DNA of 8,645 bases from Phycisphaerales bacterium (GTDB lineage: Bacteria > Planctomycetota > Phycisphaerae > Phycisphaerales > Phycisphaeraceae). The stretch is from the NCBI GenBank assembly GCA_012031455.1, contig JAAUTM010000035.1:1-8645 (forward strand), given 5' to 3'. Below are positions 1 through 7,356 of this stretch, piece after piece. The notes beneath the pieces were generated by a model that saw nothing but the letters and a program-made list of their open reading frames with translations, did no database searches and was not told the origin of the DNA. How positions within the stretch are numbered: position 1 is the first letter of the stretch; each line of letters starts with the position of its first letter. The translations under genes were made by a program, and so were the position numbers.

Positions 1-17
1 TGGCGCGCTCGGTGTCA

Positions 18-920
18 TCATGCTGGAGAAAGATAAAAGCCCCGACCGACATGCCGAATGAGCGGGTAATGCACATCGGGGGCGATATCAAAGGGATAAG
101 AAGCGCCGATCCCCTTGACCACCACGCGGTACTTGCCGGGTGCGGTAAGCTCAGGGAAACGGGCTTCATAGACATCGTGCATGGTCTGCCAGTTGTTCAC
201 CGCCTGCTGATAAGCGTGAACCACCTGGGCATCACGGACCTTGATCAGCCGGTGACCATCGGACCAGTCAAACCCGGAGACAGGTTTGCCACTGGCATCA
301 TCGACCACGGCAAAAGTAATCTTGTCAGAAAGCCAGGCATCGGCGGCGTGGCCGGGGCCAAACCAGTAACCCAGCATGGCGTGCTTGTCCGGGCTGCCGG
401 GGGTCCAGCCTTGATGCGGTACCTGCACCAGATCCGACTTGGCTTGATCGCTGATAAGCACCGCCAGTGGCTGGCCACCGGTCACCGGTTTGACCGTGAT
501 GGTTTCACCTTCGACAAAATCCCGGTTGGCGGTGAGCAGAATCATGGAACGCACGGCCCGCTTCTCGCTGTCACCAGCCTGTTCGGGGAAGCAGTACCGG
601 GTGGTGGCTGAACCCTGAATCGGGCTGCCATCACTGCTCATGGTCCACTCCTGACTCATGCCATGAAAAGCATTAGGCTCGAACTTGCCCACCGAGCGCT
701 CAATCTTTTCGTTGTCCCAGATGCCCTGGTAAGCAATGCCATCTACCACATTGACCAGGATCTGCCGTGGGCCCACGCGCGTGGCTCGATTCACCCAGTC
801 AAACCCCAGATCGTGATACAACCCCTGTGGCTGGGCGCTGGCATACCCCGATAACAACTGCATGGCGATCATGACCATGACAATGCTCCTAAAGAACGAC
901 CTTAATACTTTTACAAACAT
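18..920 (-). CDS. Secreted GH9-like glycoside hydrolase, N-terminal (E-set) part; probably frameshifted near the left edge
   Basis: An exported protein with a signal peptide (about residues 1-29, ending Y-A-S-A before Q). The stretch near residues 260-280 (APGKYRVVVKGIGASYPFDI) is typical of the Ig-like E-set domain in front of GH9 catalytic domains. It is followed by R-H-V-G-R-G-F-Y-L, where such enzymes pass into the (alpha/alpha)6 barrel. The reading frame stops right there (TGA at 18-20). In the next frame the same DNA gives F-L-Q-H-D-D-T-E-R-A, open to position 1. A shift around 25-45 is therefore likely, with the catalytic domain beyond the window. I chose the ATG at 920 because AAAGGG precedes it by a normal spacing; the in-frame ATG at 947 has no ribosome site. 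The gene lies 65 bp after the GH-A-like gene on the same strand and is probably co-transcribed with it. Residues 30-250 match nothing I can name. The GH9 assignment is moderate, resting on the E-set-like end only. Confidence 0.6.
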   Translation of the reverse strand: MFVKVLRSFFRSIVMVMIAMQLLSGYASAQPQGLYHDLGFDWVNRATRVGPRQILVNVVDGIAYQGIWDNEKIERSVGKFEPNAFHGMSQEWTMSSDGSPIQGSATTRYCFPEQAGDSEKRAVRSMILLTANRDFVEGETITVKPVTGGQPLAVLISDQAKSDLVQVPHQGWTPGSPDKHAMLGYWFGPGHAADAWLSDKITFAVVDDASGKPVSGFDWSDGHRLIKVRDAQVVHAYQQAVNNWQTMHDVYEARFPELTAPGKYRVVVKGIGASYPFDIAPDVHYPLIRHVGRGFYLSPA

Positions 921-936
921 TCTGTTCCCTTTCATC

Positions 937-958
937 TTGATATTCATTGTTTGATATT
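937..958. repeat. 8-bp direct repeat TTGATATT, period 14
   Basis: TTGATATT occurs at 937-944 and again at 951-958, in the gap and leader just upstream of the chosen start of the GH9-like gene. The outer flanks (TTTC on one side, GAAA on the other) are also complementary. It could be a regulator half-site pair, but no match to a known operator is claimed. Confidence 0.35.
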
Positions 959-985
959 GAAACTGATTTATAGATGGTACGCTGC

Positions 986-1885
986 TTACTTGAGTGCCTG
1001 AATGTATAACACCGCATCACCCTGCATGGGCGGATTAAAGGTCGTCCAACCATCGGCATAGGTATGCTTTTCCCAAGGCCGGGTTTCGCCGGTGGAGGGA
1101 TCATGCCATTGTTGCCGATACTCCCCGCCGACCAGCATCAGGCGAAACGGCCCTGACTGGGGTTGATACACCAGATACGACCTGCCCGGAAGCGCCAGAC
1201 AATAGCCGGTGGTGGACAAAGCATTGAGCGGCAAACAGTGATTCAGGTCCATCATCTGGGCGTATCGGCGAATGCTCCCCATTTCCCGGCGAAGGTGAAC
1301 GTTGTGACTCGCTGGCCAGCGCGGATGTTCAAAAAAGTGCCAGGGCATGTCAAGGAACGGATCCATGTAGATCACGTTGTACCCTCGGCAGAAGTTCTTC
1401 CACGCAAACTCCTCATCGCCACCGATCCCCCACAAATGATCGGTGTCAAGGATCACGACTTTGTCCCTGGTATCAAACCGGGCTTCACCCCAGGTGTATC
1501 GGCCCTGTCGATATTCATCCGCAAATTCATCGCCAGCCCCGCAATCCGGAGAGATCCAGTCCGCTGGGCTTTGATACGTTCGGGCGTTGAGCGTTCCCTG
1601 TCCCCCCGTGCTGCCCACCGGGTGCTGTTTGGGCTTGCCCTTTTCATATTCCTTGATCACGCGGATCAGATGATCCTGCCAGTCGTGAGATTGCTTTCCG
1701 GCTTCGTTGCATATTTCGTAAAGGACATTGTCGTAACCATTCACAATATCAATCACTTTACGTATATACTTTTCCTGAATTTCGATGATTGCGGGATCAT
1801 CCAGCGTGACCCAGCCACGGTAGATATCATCCTTCAGTGTGGTGCTCACATCGATATTGTTGATGTTGTTGCAACCTGCAGACAC
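986..1885 (-). CDS. GH-A-like glycoside hydrolase, C-terminal two thirds (frameshifted gene, part 2 of 2)
   Basis: This is the catalytic and C-terminal part of a TIM-barrel hydrolase whose first part lies at 1846-2373 in another frame. Seen here are Y-E-I-C-N-E-A-G (N60-E61 of this fragment, the Asn-Glu acid/base pair expected at strand beta-4 of clan GH-A) and D-T-D-H-L-W-G-I-G-G (from residue 147). The C-terminal region (YLVYQPQSG, W-H-D-P-S-T-G-E, then F-N-P-P and A-V-L-Y-I) resembles the PF12904 'putative collagen-binding' beta domain found after many such barrels. The start used (GTG at 1885) is only the first possible start after the shift. Coding sequence in this frame reads back to about 1922 (G-L-L-A-S-N-K-T-I-I-N-T-H-V). 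No ribosome site suits an independent start, so this is not a separate gene. Substrate unknown; the neighbouring sulfatase suggests a sulfated polysaccharide. Confidence 0.75.
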   Translation of the reverse strand: MSAGCNNINNIDVSTTLKDDIYRGWVTLDDPAIIEIQEKYIRKVIDIVNGYDNVLYEICNEAGKQSHDWQDHLIRVIKEYEKGKPKQHPVGSTGGQGTLNARTYQSPADWISPDCGAGDEFADEYRQGRYTWGEARFDTRDKVVILDTDHLWGIGGDEEFAWKNFCRGYNVIYMDPFLDMPWHFFEHPRWPASHNVHLRREMGSIRRYAQMMDLNHCLPLNALSTTGYCLALPGRSYLVYQPQSGPFRLMLVGGEYRQQWHDPSTGETRPWEKHTYADGWTTFNPPMQGDAVLYIQALK

Positions 1886-2373
1886 ATGGGTATTGATGAT
1901 GGTTTTGTTGGACGCAAGGAGCCCCAGCCATCGAAAAACATGATGCTGATGTAGATGCCTTTGTCCTGCGCCAACGCGATACGTTCCGCCAGTCGGCTAA
2001 AGTACTCCTCATCATAACAGGACAGATCAAACCTTGGCTTGCCATCGACCGCCAGGCCCGGCCCGGTTCGCTTCCAGGGGAAATGCACCACCACATCCTT
2101 GGGATTCCAGGTGGTGAGCATGTCCCAGGCCCACATACGCACGAAGTTGTGCCCCTGCGCCACCAGCCAGTCCATATACCGGGGGCAATCGAACTCCACC
2201 GGCGGATGCCCCATGTCTATCAGGTTGTTCCAGGTATGGGAACCCGTCAGATACACCGCTTGACCGGAGTCATCGGTGAAGTACCGGGGGTTGATATCAT
2301 TGCGGCGTAACACCCCCTGAATTTTGCCTTGAGGGAGAGTAGCGGTGGTGTTGTTATTCAGCGACTGATTCAT
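1846..2373 (-). CDS. GH-A-like glycoside hydrolase, N-terminal part (frameshifted gene, part 1 of 2)
   Basis: True start of the hydrolase: ATG at 2373 with a weak AAGAG ribosome site, 48 bp after the sulfatase stop. The N-terminus reads N-P-R-Y-F-T-D-D-S-G-Q-A-V-Y-L-T-G-S-H-T, then W-N-N-L. This is the conserved opening of DUF4038/cellulase-like barrels common in Planctomycetota. H-N-F-V-R-M-W-A-W-D and G-I-Y-I-S-I-M-F-F-D-G-W-G are barrel strands. No signal peptide is visible, unlike in the genes on either side, so it may act in the cytoplasm or be exported by another route. About 150 residues are genuine; after W-G (about 1922) the frame gives non-family sequence and stops. Adding one G to the G run at 1922-1925 joins it to the next fragment, giving about 460 residues, a normal length for the family. 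No GH number is assigned. Confidence 0.75.
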   Translation of the reverse strand: MNQSLNNNTTATLPQGKIQGVLRRNDINPRYFTDDSGQAVYLTGSHTWNNLIDMGHPPVEFDCPRYMDWLVAQGHNFVRMWAWDMLTTWNPKDVVVHFPWKRTGPGLAVDGKPRFDLSCYDEEYFSRLAERIALAQDKGIYISIMFFDGWGSLRPTKPSSIPMCLQVATTSTISM

Positions 2374-2421
2374 ATATTCTCTTGTGTATGTGTCAGGACA
2401 GGGATCATAAACGTGGTTGAG

Positions 2422-3201
2422 TCAGGGCTTGATTGAAACCGGTTGTCTGGTAAACACTGCTTTATTCAAACCGGTGTTATCCGCAGTGACCATGGCTTCA
2501 AATCGCTCCACCACCTGCCTGCTGGCCGGGTGATCGATGAGATTGACCGTCTCCAACGGATCGGTTTGATAGTCATACAGCTCACGCGCAACAACCGGAC
2601 CGCGGCCAAGGTTGCCTTGGGCATCCATCTGCCGCCATTGAACGTAGCGATACCGCCGATCACGGAAGGCATATCCCATCACATCGCCAAATTCGGTTTT
2701 CTGGCGGGGGTACTGACTGCGGGCGGCGGGCTTGACATCCGCCATGGGATCATGCAGCAGCGGCACCAGACTTGTGCCATCGTATGTCTCAGGTTTGGGC
2801 AGGCCTGCCAGTTCGCAAAGGGTTGGATACAGATCGGTCAGGTCCACCGGGGCATGGGTGGAGTTGACCGGTAGCATCCCGGGTGGGCCAGCGATCATCA
2901 GAGGTATTCTTGTGGCCTGTTCGTAGTTGGTATGTTTGCACCACATGCCATGGTCGCCCAAATGAAAGCCGTGGTCGGCCCAAAGCACGATAATAGTATT
3001 CTTGTCCTTGCCTGTCTCTTGCAATGTATCAAGCACCTTGCCAATTTGAGCATCAATGTAGGAGACACAGGCATAGTAGCCATGGATCAGATGAATCTGC
3101 TGCTCCAATGGCATCGGCTCGCCCGGTTTGGGAACCCCGGTGTAGGCGTTTTTGAGTTCAAAGGAATCTTGAAAATGCAGCATCGGGGCGTGTTCAGGCA
3201 T
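2422..3201 (-). CDS. Iduronate-2-sulfatase-like sulfatase, C-terminal part (fragment 3 of 3)
   Basis: Carries the second half of the alkaline-phosphatase-fold sulfatase. W-A-D-H-G-F-H-L-G-D-H-G (A-D-H at residues 75-77) supplies the Asp-His calcium ligands, and W-C-K-H-T-N-Y-E (K89-H90) gives the lysine and histidine that bind substrate sulfate. R-I-P-L-M-I and D-L-Y-P-T-L-C-E-L-A-G-L-P are the usual framework blocks, and R-E-L-Y-D-Y-Q-T-D-P-L-E-T-V-N-L is the standard C-terminal block of the choline-/iduronate-sulfatase branch. The ATG at 3201 is an internal Met (Q-K-M-P-E-H-A-P), not a real start. The true protein arrives here from the fragment ending at 3194 through a frameshift at about 3195-3210. 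The predicted job is hydrolysis of sulfate esters on a glycan, in the periplasm or outside the cell. Confidence 0.8.
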   Translation of the reverse strand: MPEHAPMLHFQDSFELKNAYTGVPKPGEPMPLEQQIHLIHGYYACVSYIDAQIGKVLDTLQETGKDKNTIIVLWADHGFHLGDHGMWCKHTNYEQATRIPLMIAGPPGMLPVNSTHAPVDLTDLYPTLCELAGLPKPETYDGTSLVPLLHDPMADVKPAARSQYPRQKTEFGDVMGYAFRDRRYRYVQWRQMDAQGNLGRGPVVARELYDYQTDPLETVNLIDHPASRQVVERFEAMVTADNTGLNKAVFTRQPVSIKP

Positions 3202-3748
3202 CTTCTGATATCACGGCAGGGCTGAATTGCGCAGGGTCGTAGAGGTCCCAGTATTTGGTGGGAGCGTTGAAAGGTAAATGCGGTTTGTAGAAACCCACCG
3301 CCAGGAAAAACGGCTGATCTTTGGTTGCCAGTTCACGCAGGCTTCGTACCGCATGGTCGGCAACGATTCCATCCCTATAGGCATTATCGGGGACATCCGC
3401 TTTCTCGGTAGGCGGACGGTCCGTGACAAATTGCTTGATTTGGAATTGCTCGGTCAGGCCGGATTTGCGCGCCTGCTGTTGAAGCTCAATGATATTTTTG
3501 ACACGCTGTGGATCGGCGTAGCCATAAAAATCGCCCGTCGGGTCTTTGAAGTTTATGTAGGGCCGACTCCACGAGGGCTGGTCATTGGGCGTATCCACAT
3601 TGCGATAGTCATAGATTTTGCCCATGCCCAGCGCATGGTAGCCATGGTTTTGGAAATGCTCCGGGATGGTCACCACGCCCGGCAGGGTGGCGCGCATTTT
3701 GATATGAAACTCGGTGATCCCCGTCCGATCAGGGCGCAGTCCGGTCAT
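3194..3748 (-). CDS. Sulfatase, central part (fragment 2 of 3), downstream of the catalytic Cys motif
   Basis: Starts in the usual track at [10 protein letters not shown], but the same frame is open back to just after a TAG near 3821. It there encodes [15 protein letters not shown], so the catalytic Cys motif belongs to this fragment although no start codon includes it. Other family blocks: G-M-G-K-I-Y (Lys44) and [10 protein letters not shown] (from residue 151), followed by P-T-K-Y-W-D-L-Y, both characteristic of the iduronate-2-sulfatase/choline-sulfatase branch. The frame ends in a false tail (I-S-E-D-A) past the second frameshift. It has no ribosome site of its own and would not be made as an independent protein. 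Confidence 0.8.
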   Translation of the reverse strand: MTGLRPDRTGITEFHIKMRATLPGVVTIPEHFQNHGYHALGMGKIYDYRNVDTPNDQPSWSRPYINFKDPTGDFYGYADPQRVKNIIELQQQARKSGLTEQFQIKQFVTDRPPTEKADVPDNAYRDGIVADHAVRSLRELATKDQPFFLAVGFYKPHLPFNAPTKYWDLYDPAQFSPAVISEDA

Positions 3749-4022
3749 GATACTGGCACGGGAAGCTCCACATACCGCCTGCGAACAATGAGCATTGGTA
3801 AAAGAGTGCCACGTTGGCTAGCCGATCAAGGTTGGGGGTTTTGGCAATGGGGTCGCCATAGCAGCCAAGCACGGGTTTAAGATCATCCACCGCAATGAAA
3901 AGGATGTTGGGTTTGGCCCCGGCTGGTTGCGACACCGGGCTGGAGGATTGAGCAAATACCGCGGCTGAACCCAGCAGGGAGGAGGCAGCAATCAAAGTGG
4001 CCCACGAAGTGCGTGCAATCAT
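3729..4022 (-). CDS. Sulfatase, N-terminal part with signal peptide (fragment 1 of 3)
   Basis: The real start of the sulfatase: ATG at 4022 with AGGA a normal distance upstream. Residues 1-24 are a signal peptide ([13 protein letters not shown], ending V-F-A before Q), so the enzyme is exported. [14 protein letters not shown] (D46-D47, metal ligands) and [14 protein letters not shown] are textbook sulfatase N-terminal blocks. After L-A-N (about 3813) the frame is wrong and ends in a nonsense tail. The three fragments together make about 530 residues, the usual family length. The leader (4023-4144) has no clear consensus promoter; TTGAAT followed by TATCTC at 18-bp spacing is a weak candidate. 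Being downstream of a hairpin, the gene may have its own promoter. Confidence 0.8.
   Translation of the reverse strand: MIARTSWATLIAASSLLGSAAVFAQSSSPVSQPAGAKPNILFIAVDDLKPVLGCYGDPIAKTPNLDRLANVALFYQCSLFAGGMWSFPCQYHDRTAP
3758..3772 (-). other. Sulfatase catalytic motif C-G-A-S-R (formylglycine site)
   Basis: TGT GGA GCT TCC CGT on the minus strand encodes C-G-A-S-R, preceded by S-Q-A-V and followed by A-S-I-M-T-G. In type I sulfatases the Cys of C-x-(P/A)-S-R is converted to formylglycine and acts as the nucleophile. The motif is intact in the frame of the central fragment but upstream of any start codon there. The N-terminal fragment reads through the same bases in the wrong frame. Confidence 0.9.
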
Positions 4023-4040
4023 CGGGAATTCCTATTCCGG
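4023..4040 (-). promoter_or_regulatory. Sulfatase ribosome binding site in the loop of an imperfect hairpin
   Basis: Directly before the sulfatase ATG, the minus strand reads CCGGAATAGGAATTCCCG. The arms CCGGAAT and ATTCCCG pair at six of seven positions and leave AGGA, the Shine-Dalgarno core, as the four-base loop. The ribosome site itself is solid; a regulatory role for the hairpin is inference. Confidence 0.4.
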
Positions 4041-4101
4041 CTCTACCATGTTTATGAACAGAGCATGGCAGAGATAAACACGACCTAAGTGTTAATTCAA
4101 A

Positions 4102-4131
4102 GGTTCCCACACCGATTGGGGCATGGGAACC
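4102..4131 (-). terminator. Terminator-like hairpin after the prepilin gene
   Basis: GGTTCCCA (4102-4109) and TGGGAACC (4124-4131) form a perfect 8-bp stem with a 14-base loop, starting 13 bp after the prepilin stop codon. In the direction of transcription the stem is followed by TTTGAATTAA, only a weak U tract. It is therefore either a poor intrinsic terminator or a 3'-end stabilising hairpin. Its position suits the end of the PEP-CTERM/lacI/prepilin unit. Confidence 0.55.
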
Positions 4132-4144
4132 GAATACTTCGTGA

Positions 4145-4987
<843 letters not shown>

Positions 4988-5021
4988 GGTCGTTCTCCTG
5001 ATAGGGGTACCCTGAGTTTGC

Positions 5022-6104
5022 TCAATGCAACGTGAGTGGCCCGGAGCGTACCGGGCCGGTGGTTTGATTGGCTTCGAAAGTGGTGGGGAAAACCAGTTGG
5101 CGGACAGGGGCCTGACGATCGCCGCACAGCCGGTCGAGCAGGATTTCCGTAGCCATGGAAGCCAGGTATTCGCTGTCCTGACAGATGGAACTGTACACCG
5201 GGTATTGGGAGTGACGGCTGTCGATGTCATCAAAGCCAACAACCGACATCTGTTCGGGAATGCGTACCCCGCGCTGCTGCAACCGGCGGATCAGGTTGAT
5301 GGTGAACCGGGGGGTGACGGTCATGATGGCGGTGGGCGGGTCCGCCAGCACCAAAAACTGATCGATGGCACTGGCACAACTCAGTTCTGTTGGACCGATG
5401 CTGTAGTGTGCCACGCCCTGCACGAGTTTGGGGTCATAAGCAATATTGTGGACCTGAAGCTGTTCGCAATAGATCTCATAACGATCATTGAGATCGGTGC
5501 TGTTGGGCAAGGTGTAATGCTGCGTGACAAAGGCGATGCGGCGATGCCCCAGCCCGTAAAGGTGTTCAAACGCACGCAAGGTACCCGGTCGGGAATCAAA
5601 ATCGACGCAATCAACCGGTTCGCCGGGAAAGCGGTCGGAAAGCACCACACAGGGGAAACCTTCTTTCTGTATCTCACGCGCCAGTTCCCTGGCCGGGGGA
5701 TGTGATCGCAGAACCACCCCATCAAGCTTACGGCGGAGGAAATACTGGGAGATTGACTCGTTATCAGAACGCTGGGAAATATCCGTGAGCACCATCTGTG
5801 CCTGGATGTTGCGAAGGCGATCCTGAAACAGACTGCGATAGACCCCGAACATGAGTCCGGCTTCATAGCCATCAGAGAGATTCAAGGCCGAGCGCGTATG
5901 CACCAGACCGATCTGCAACGTAGCGGTGCTGTTGCGGTGAATGGCCCCGCGATAGCCCGATTCGTTGGCCAGCCGAAGGATGTTCTGACGGACCTTTTCA
6001 CTGGCACCGGGGCGATTGTTAAGCACCCGCGATACCGTGGCTGCAGAGACACCGGCTAGCTCGGCGATCTGCTGGACAGTCATGTGACCATTTTCAAGAG
6101 CCAT
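5022..6104 (-). CDS. LacI-family transcriptional regulator
   Basis: A 360-residue one-component sugar-responsive regulator. The N-terminal helix-turn-helix reads M-T-V-Q-Q-I-A-E-L-A-G-V-S-A-A-T-V-S-R-V (residues 8-27), followed by L-N-N-R and the hinge region. It is followed by a periplasmic-binding-protein-like sensor domain with G-L-V-H-T-R, D-G-V-V-L-R-S, L-G-H-R-R-I-A-F-V-T and the C-terminal block V-V-G-F-D-D-I-D-S. The start at 6104 has AGGGA about ten bases upstream; M8 (6083) would also keep the whole HTH but has no good ribosome site. The coding sequence is intact, unlike several neighbours. It lies 60 bp behind the PEP-CTERM gene and 34 bp before the prepilin gene, with no terminator between. 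It may therefore control its own operon, and perhaps the sulfatase and hydrolase genes, in response to a sugar released from their substrate. Ligand and operator are unknown. Confidence 0.95.
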   Translation of the reverse strand: MALENGHMTVQQIAELAGVSAATVSRVLNNRPGASEKVRQNILRLANESGYRGAIHRNSTATLQIGLVHTRSALNLSDGYEAGLMFGVYRSLFQDRLRNIQAQMVLTDISQRSDNESISQYFLRRKLDGVVLRSHPPARELAREIQKEGFPCVVLSDRFPGEPVDCVDFDSRPGTLRAFEHLYGLGHRRIAFVTQHYTLPNSTDLNDRYEIYCEQLQVHNIAYDPKLVQGVAHYSIGPTELSCASAIDQFLVLADPPTAIMTVTPRFTINLIRRLQQRGVRIPEQMSVVGFDDIDSRHSQYPVYSSICQDSEYLASMATEILLDRLCGDRQAPVRQLVFPTTFEANQTTGPVRSGPLTLH

Positions 6105-6164
6105 CGAGAAAGTTCCCTGCGTGATACTTGTGATGAAGCAGCCATTGCCGATTCTGTCAGCATG

Positions 6165-7142
6165 TTATCGCCGCCGGGTTAGCATCATCAGCCCCGCCAG
6201 ACCGAGGATCGAAAGCGAAGCCGGTTCGGGGATGGCGGTCACCGAAGCCCAGGTTGTTCCTGCTCGGAATTCATCAATACCTGCACCAAAATTTGTATTG
6301 ATGGCGGTCGAGAAGGTATTGATCAAAGAACCACCCGAAGCAGGTGTTGCGAGTATTTCAAAATTGCGGGACACATCCCAACTAATGGGTTCGCTTGTGT
6401 CCAATGCCGTGGTACCTTTGTAAAGTTTTGCCTGAACGGTGTCATTCCCGGCCTGAGTCGTAACTTTCGCAGTGAAGAAATAGGTGGTGTTGGCTTCGAT
6501 TTCTCCCGGTGTGCCTGGGGTAAATCCTTGACCTATCGCAATCTTGTCCTTTGTGAAACCAAAATGAAGCTTACTGGAATTAAATCCATCGGCGCTGATG
6601 GATCCAAGGCGGAAACTGACTACATCAATGTGAGTTGATGGCGATGGTAAAGACAAATCTGTTCCAGTTCTAAGCAGAAAACTCACGTACAGGACGCCCG
6701 ATTGCTCGACATCGAGAATCGGGGTGCTGAGTTTGAGGTTGTTGTAACGAACTCCTGTAGTTTGGTTGCCCTCAGCGTAACGTCCCACCTGAGTGAAACC
6801 GGTACTGGTCCAAGCCTGTGGCAAATCGGTGAATGTGCCAGCAGTAACTTTGGAATAGAACTGACTAGTCGCTGGCGCAGTGGGTAATTGCGTTGTAATA
6901 TCCCAAGCAGTATTGTTAGATCCAAAGGCCTGCGCCCCCCAGCTCCCTGTAAAGCCAATGGCTGAGGTATTGCCATCGCCGTTCCAGCTCACCGGATCAA
7001 TTGCCAATGGACTCCCCTGGCGAATTAAGTCGCCACGAGTGGCATATTCATAGCCTTGATACACCAACAAACTGGCTTGGCTGTGACCAACCATAGCTCC
7101 GGAAAGAATCGCTCCGACAATAATGAGTTGCTTCGCTTTCAT
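6165..7142 (-). CDS. PEP-CTERM sorting domain-containing surface protein
   Basis: A 325-residue exported protein. Signal peptide M-K-A-K-Q-L-I-I-V-G-A-I-L-S-G-A-M-V, with cleavage likely after H-S-Q-A (residue 23). The C-terminus is a classic exosortase signal: I-P-E-P-A-S (P305-E306-P307), a hydrophobic helix L-S-I-L-G-L-A-G-L-M-M-L, then T-R-R-R. The body is Gly/Thr/Asn-rich with beta-strand character (G-V-L-Y-V-S-F-L-L-R, T-T-Y-F-F-T-A-K-V-T-T). It resembles concanavalin-like jelly-roll proteins of this class, but no binding residues can be named. The start at 7142 is fixed by the strong ribosome site AAGGAGGAG; the longer in-frame ATG at 7199 has none. It is the first gene of the unit and has the best promoter of the window. 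Expected fate: cut by an exosortase (not in this window) and placed on the surface. A role in glycan contact is inference from the neighbours. Confidence 0.92.
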   Translation of the reverse strand: MKAKQLIIVGAILSGAMVGHSQASLLVYQGYEYATRGDLIRQGSPLAIDPVSWNGDGNTSAIGFTGSWGAQAFGSNNTAWDITTQLPTAPATSQFYSKVTAGTFTDLPQAWTSTGFTQVGRYAEGNQTTGVRYNNLKLSTPILDVEQSGVLYVSFLLRTGTDLSLPSPSTHIDVVSFRLGSISADGFNSSKLHFGFTKDKIAIGQGFTPGTPGEIEANTTYFFTAKVTTQAGNDTVQAKLYKGTTALDTSEPISWDVSRNFEILATPASGGSLINTFSTAINTNFGAGIDEFRAGTTWASVTAIPEPASLSILGLAGLMMLTRRR

Positions 7143-7227
7143 ACCGTTCTCCTCCTTGGATTGGAATGATGCAGAAATTGGGTTAATCTCACAGAACAAC
7201 GCAACGCCTTACGCAACAGGTTACCTA

Positions 7228-7256
7228 ATTATAAGCAAAGCATAACGTATTGTCAA
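7228..7256 (-). promoter_or_regulatory. Perfect consensus sigma70 promoter for the PEP-CTERM operon
   Basis: On the minus strand TTGACA (7251-7256) and TATAAT (7228-7233) are both exact consensus, separated by exactly 17 bp. Upstream of the -35 box lies a run of A/T (about 7259-7288), like an UP element. The expected transcription start is near 7221, giving a leader of about 79 bases to the ATG at 7142. Confidence 0.85.
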
Positions 7257-7260
7257 CGTA
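7244..7260. repeat. Direct repeat TACGTT (period 11) around the -35 box
   Basis: The minus strand reads TACGTTGACAATACGTTA: TACGTT at 7255-7260 and again at 7244-7249, one helical turn apart and overlapping the -35 hexamer. A 9-base palindrome AGGTTACCT (7218-7226) also sits on the predicted start site. Either could be the operator of the adjacent LacI-type regulator, but neither is a textbook LacI palindrome with a central CG. Confidence 0.3.
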
Positions 7261-7356
7261 AAAAAACCAAAAAATTGATAAAAATGTACCCTCGATGAAA
7301 ATCGTCGGTGATGGCAGGACGCTGCCAATGGCTGCGAAATCTTTATAAATCTATTT

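Noticed and set aside
12..611. Long plus-strand open frame of 199 codons
   Set aside because: It is the antisense of the GH9-like gene, which has a signal peptide, a ribosome site and family sequence; the plus-strand translation has none of these.
1163..1954. Plus-strand open frame of 263 codons
   Set aside because: Antisense of the GH-A-like hydrolase. It even crosses the frameshift site, but shows no domain or ribosome site.
1846..3820. Programmed ribosomal frameshifting as the reason for split genes
   Set aside because: No slippery heptamer with a downstream structure is evident, and the same kind of break occurs in unrelated enzymes. G/C-run errors explain at least three sites more simply.
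3278..3880. Plus-strand open frame of 200 codons
   Set aside because: Antisense of the sulfatase; no recognisable domain.
4988..5242. 85-residue N-terminal extension of the prepilin-like protein
   Set aside because: It overlaps the 3' end of lacI, has low-quality composition and would bury the prepilin signal inside the protein. The start at 4987 has a clear ribosome site.
5025..5705. Plus-strand open frame of 226 codons
   Set aside because: Antisense of the LacI regulator, a common shadow in G/C-rich codon usage.
7143..7199. 19-residue N-terminal extension of the PEP-CTERM protein
   Set aside because: It would place charged sequence before the signal peptide and would use the strong AAGGAGGAG ribosome site as coding sequence.
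7293..7304. Small hairpin CGAT-GAAA-ATCG between the methyltransferase remnant and the PEP-CTERM promoter
   Set aside because: Only a 4-bp stem, with no T tract on either side; too weak to call a terminator.
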